From contig OY997588.1 in the NCBI GenBank assembly GCA_963921825.1, positions 156,179,618 through 156,243,617 of the forward strand: DNA of 64,000 nucleotides, read 5' to 3'. The notes under the pieces are model-generated. The model searched no databases. It was not told the origin of the DNA and saw only the letters and a list, made by a program, of their open reading frames with translations. Shown piece by piece: positions 60,080 to 64,000 of the stretch. The position numbers were made by a program, and so were the translations under genes. This stretch comes from Erodium maritimum. Its lineage: Eukaryota > Streptophyta > Magnoliopsida > Geraniales > Geraniaceae. The number at the start of each line of letters is the position of its first letter. Within the stretch, counting starts at the first letter, position 1.

Positions 60080-61067
60080 TCATGGCATATATGATCGATC
60101 CTGCCCCCAGGCGCATAGGATTCTCATCATCCTTTTCAGCTCATCAGGTGTCTTAGGACACTGAGTCTTGCTGAGATGAATGCCATGACTAGTGGGTAAG
60201 AGTCCTTTCTTTGAATCGAGCATTAAGAACCTACTCAATGCCTTGTTCACATAGGTTCCCTGACTTAAATCCAAGACCCTCTTGGTGCGATCTCTACATA
60301 TCTTAATCCTTAAGATATGAGAAGCATCGCCTAAGTCCTTTATTGAAGAACACTTCCTCAACCAAGCTTTAGTCTCGTGCAAGGTTGGGATGTCGTTTTC
60401 AATGAGAACCAGAAAGGTAATATTGCTCCCACTAGCCTTCTTATAAACGCAAGATTCATCCTCGTTCTTGATTAAGCCAAATCCAATTACAGCTTCATCA
60501 AAACGAAGGATCCAACTCCGAGAAGTTTGTTTCAATCCATAAATGGATTTCAACAACTTATAAATCTTTCCTTTATTCTTCGGATCGTCAAAACCTTTGG
60601 CCCGAGACATACAAACGTACTCAGTCAAATTTCCATTTAGGAAAGCGGTTTTGACATCCACTTGCCATATCTCGTAATTATGATACGCAGTTATGTCAAG
60701 AAGAATTTGGATCGATTTTGACCATAGCCACTAAGGAGAAGGTTTCCTCATAGTCAATCCATTGGATCTGCCTATAACCTTTCGCCACCAGTTGAGCTTT
60801 GTAGGTCAGAGGGTTGCCGTCCATGTCAAACTTCACCTTGAAGATCCATTTGCATCCTATGGTCCTCACACCATTGATGGGATCAACCGGTTCCCAGACT
60901 CGGTTGTCCGACATGGATTGCATTTCCTCCCTCATGGCTCCCAGCCATAACTCGGAGTTGGGCCCATCCACGACTTCCTGAAAGGTGGCTGGATCATCGT
61001 GATCCACCATGACTTCATTGTCACCTCCGGATACCATATCTTGGAGGTGGAAGATTGATCCTTTCAA
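60080..61067 (-). pseudogene. Copia reverse transcriptase remnant
   Basis: Two adjacent frames: the first with WLGAMREEMQSMSDNRVWEP, IGCKWIFKVKFDMDG and LVAKGYRQIQWIDYEETFS; the second with MDVKTAFLNGNLTEYVCMS, KLLKSIYGLKQTSRSW and SQGTYVNKALSRF. The catalytic YVDD block is replaced (VLIENDI), so it cannot be active. A frame break lies near 60690. Confidence 0.88.
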
Positions 61068-61603
61068 ATCGCCTTGGACCTTCCGGAATTGTAACAGGAA
61101 TTGGTTCTTACTCTACGACAATCTCTGGCTCCTTTCTACTGGGTTGCCAATTGGTTTAGACAGATCTGTACCATCCTGAATTTCTTCGAGATGCACAGTC
61201 CTCCCAATGACGTCTTTGGAAACAAAACTTCTTTTCCATAAAGACCCCACCCCAAGCGACGAACACCATGTTCTCACTGGGATTGTAGAAATAGTATCCC
61301 CTTGTTGCTTTGGGATACCACACGAAGGTGCATATCTCAGATCTTGGTTCGAGCTTAGTCGAAACCAAATGTTTCACATAAGCCTCGCAACCACAAATCT
61401 TTAGGAAGGACAAAGCGGGCATCATCCCGTACCATTTTTAAAATGGTGTCCATTCCACACCATTCGTCGAAGCCCGATTCACTATGAATGCGGTCGTCTC
61501 TAGAGCAAAACCCCTAAAAGAGATTGGGAGATCAGTCCAACTAATCATGGAACAGACCATTGTCTAACAATGTCCGATTTCTCCGTTTGGCTACACCTTT
61601 CAA

Positions 61604-62392
61604 CTACAGTGACCTAGGAGGAGTCCATTTCAAAAGGATCCCATTCTCTTTTAGATGATCTAATAACTCTGTGGTCAAGTATTTTCCACCTCGATCCAAT
61701 CGAAGTGCCTTAATACCTTTGTCGAGCTGGTTTTCTACTATAGTCTTAAACTCTTTGAATTTATCAAAAGCTTCAGACTTATGTCTCACCGAATAGACAT
61801 AACCATATTTACTGTAATCATCAGTAAATGTGATAAAGTAGCTAAAACCCCTCCTGGCAAGTGAACTTATTGGTCTACACACATTCGAGTGTATCAACCC
61901 CAATAATTCACCCGCCCTTTCATCGCGATCGATAAAGGGCACTTTAGTCATTTTGCCCATCAAACAAACCTTGCACCTATCGATCGAATGGAATTCGAAT
62001 GAACCTGAAAGCCCGCACTTCTGAAGTGCTGATAGGCGCTTCTTGTTTATGCGACCCAAATGACAGTACCATAACAGAGTTAGGTTTAAATCGTTGGATT
62101 TAGACCTCTTGCTATTAACGGAATATATAGAACTTGAGGCATTGTTACCCATATCTAATATGTACAATCCTCCAACCATGTCAGTACTGGTATAAAACAT
62201 ATCATTGCATAGAACATTGAAAACTCTATTTCCAATATTAACATTATATCCTTCCTTGTCAAACACGGATACAGATATAATATTCCTACTAAGAGTAGGT
62301 ATGCAATATACATTATACAATACTAAGACAAGGCCTCTTGGCAAAGCAAGACTCATGGATCCTACAGCAGTTGCCACAACTCTGAGGTCCAT
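61604..62392 (-). pseudogene. Copia protease tail and integrase remnant
   Basis: Reads YNVYCIPTLSRNIISVS (protease-integrase linker), CHLGRINKKRLSALQKCG and CKVCLMGKMTKVPF (zinc-binding HHCC region), then ITFTDDYSKYGYVY and LRLDRGGKYLTTELLDHLKE of the catalytic core. The first acidic residue of the core (usually in H-T/S-D) is Asn here (IHSNVCRPI). The N-terminal protease sequence is in another frame. Confidence 0.85.
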
Positions 62393-63022
62393 TTCGTGCT
62401 TTCCAAATCTCTCCTACTTTCAGCCACCATATATTAGTGCATGTGTGAGATTCAGTCATGGTATCTAATACCCATGAATCTTTGGAAGTAGAGAGATGTA
62501 GCTCTATAGAGTTAATACCGAATGAAGGCACGGTCCCACCGCCCTTCCTTAGATCATCCAGGTTTCCTGATGAAGGCGCAGTCCTACTGCCCTTCTTCAG
62601 ATCATCCAGGCTATTTGATGAAGGCGCAGTCCCACTGCCCTTCTTCAGATCAGCCGTGAACTTCCTGTAATCCCGGTTCCAATGACCAGGCTGTTGGCAG
62701 TAGAAGCAGACATTCTCAGGTGTCTCATCTTTCCTGCCAAGTGCGCATGGGCCCAGCCCTTGCCACTTCCAATTCCCTTGTTGACCATCAGAATATCCTT
62801 GGATCCCAGATCCCTGAGATATTCTTCTCAGCAGCTGATGACACTTCATGTAACTCTGATATGGTCTTAGAGACAGCCTTGTCAAGGACATATTCTTTGC
62901 GTTCAGACTTGAGGACTATCCTCAAAAATTCTGTACCAGTCCAAATAGTTTGTCCCATTTAGCTTGACCCTGTCAAGAATGGTTTTTAATGACAAACTAT
63001 TAATGTTCGCTGAATTTGCCAT
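62393..63022 (-). pseudogene. Copia gag remnant with zinc knuckle
   Basis: Starts MANSANINSLSLKTILDRVK at 63022, continues LNGTNYLDWYRIFEDS, then a stop; most of gag is missing. The zinc knuckle VCFYCQQPGHWNRDYRKF has Tyr in place of the last Cys of CX2CX4HX4C. A 48-54 bp unit encoding LKKGSGTAPSS is repeated three times between 62530 and 62660. Confidence 0.85.
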
Positions 63023-64000
63023 TTGATCTACAACAGATAAAATTCAATCAGTAAACTGAATAAATTTTATGAAGATCAAGCTTAAACACCAACAATCAAT
63101 TCTAAACCTTTAGAATCTGAAACCAAGATCCTTGATTCACTCGATTAAGCTGAACTAATGCTCACCACTTAATCGAGCTATGTAGGTAGGAATCCATCCA
63201 ATCACATCCAATGTGACTCCTGGCTAGGGTATGTACTTATGTACACGACTTACCCTATCTGTTACCCTAGCTCAACCTCAGGCTAAGAATCGTAGTCGGG
63301 TCCACCAATTTTCAACTATGGCTCGTCACTATGTAGGTGCTCCGCTAATGCGCACGACACCCACATATGTCGTCCAAACCTACTACCCCGCTTTCCCATG
63401 GATGCTCCGCTAATGCGCACGACACCCATAGGACGGGGAGGTAGTAAGGTGTTGATGATTGGGAGGTATCGGACATGACCCGCTTTTACTTGTCCAGTTG
63501 TGTTCAAAACTTTGGCACATCCTAGATGCGATGAGCACATCAACTACATTCCAAATGCAATGATGCCTCAAATTACATCCAATGTAATTCTTCCTTTGAA
63601 CCCGTCAACTACATCCAATGCAATGACGGTTCTAAGGGTTCACACACAAGGATTAAAATTCCAATTTTATCTTTGCATGTGAGGTGATATGCTCGGTAAA
63701 TAAAGTTAGGCATGCAATTCTAAAGCACATAGAATTAATCATGCATAAACTAAACCAAGCATAAAGCGATAAATGTGCACATAATAGCCCCCTAAACTAA
63801 CTCCCACTAGCTTCTTGAGCTCCACCGACTCCAAGCCGATGCCAACACCCGAAAAGCCACCAAATGACCTTTTCGCCCTTTCTTCATCTTGAGTAAAATA
63901 TTACAATTTAATACACGAATCGCAGGTCGGGAATAAATAAATATTACAAACAAGTGGTTCGACGACCACACCTTGAAAGAATAATTACACGTTACCTCTA
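63023..64000 (-). other. Probable Copia leader, to window edge
   Basis: Non-coding. It contains the word gctccgctaatgcgcacgac twice (63339 and 63402) and catccaatg/caatga words repeated near 63200 and 63540-63625. No primer-binding site complement to initiator tRNA-Met was found, so the 5' LTR probably starts beyond 64000. Confidence 0.5.

Larger units (their letters stand above)
57805..64000 (-). mobile_element. Decayed Ty1/Copia LTR retrotransposon, cut by the window edge
   Basis: In minus orientation the order is gag start (63022), zinc knuckle, protease remnant, integrase (to 61604), reverse transcriptase (61067-60080), RNase H (59841-59640), polypurine tract and 3' LTR (59492-57805). 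Integrase before reverse transcriptase is diagnostic of Copia. Every domain carries stops, frameshifts or lost catalytic residues, and most of gag is deleted. The 5' LTR is not in the window; sequence right of 63022 is probably the leader. Confidence 0.9.

Noticed and set aside
57805..64000. Active Copia element
   Set aside because: Catalytic motifs of integrase and reverse transcriptase are substituted, gag is mostly deleted and all frames are broken.

Overview
The window is nuclear DNA of a flowering plant, almost certainly a eudicot. It is AT-rich, its genes are split by plant-type introns, and it carries recognisable plant-only genes and many plant transposable elements. The CRY1 protein reads most like asterid (tomato-type) CRY1 as I recall it, so an asterid is my best guess; the species cannot be fixed from the sequence.

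Layout. 629-6643 (minus): ZYP1, the transverse filament protein of the synaptonemal complex, resolved here into 19 coding exons. 7390-19130: a transposon-rich block with a decayed PIF/Harbinger transposase, three related copies of a small predicted secreted-protein gene (9595-11277, 13757-14910, 18319-18994, all minus), a broken LINE, and several MITEs with visible target-site duplications. 19181-20035: a 179-bp tandem repeat. 20167-20535 (minus): TRM112. 24894-29594 (plus): CRY1, blue-light receptor. 32086-34542 (plus): an alpha/beta-hydrolase. 35183-37782 (minus): APRL4-like thioredoxin-fold membrane protein. 38590-40100: a two-copy dispersed repeat. 40941-45749 (minus, probable 5' UTR exon near 47040): QUA2-LIKE putative pectin methyltransferase. 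47040-57800: about 10 kb without a supportable host gene. 57805-64000: a decayed Copia retrotransposon in minus orientation, leaving the window at the right edge.

The host genes do not form a pathway; this is an ordinary eukaryotic neighbourhood of independent genes (meiosis, light signalling, tRNA/rRNA methylation, cell-wall synthesis). Five of the six recognised host genes give complete, in-phase multi-exon models or an intact single exon with no break; all six appear functional.

The main observations are: (1) an in-frame duplication of one symmetric 138-bp coiled-coil exon in ZYP1; (2) two more tandem duplications of about 180-187 bp that copy an exon edge with its splice site, in the APRL4-like and QUA2-like genes; (3) a small secreted-protein family copied together with a transposase fragment, whose two best copies share the same unexplained one-base phase mismatch; (4) foldback MITEs with 9-bp duplications repeatedly inserted in host introns; and (5) nested elements whose ends can be placed to the base. 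I see no evidence of a novel defence or mobile system; the window is better described as a record of short duplications and MITE activity.
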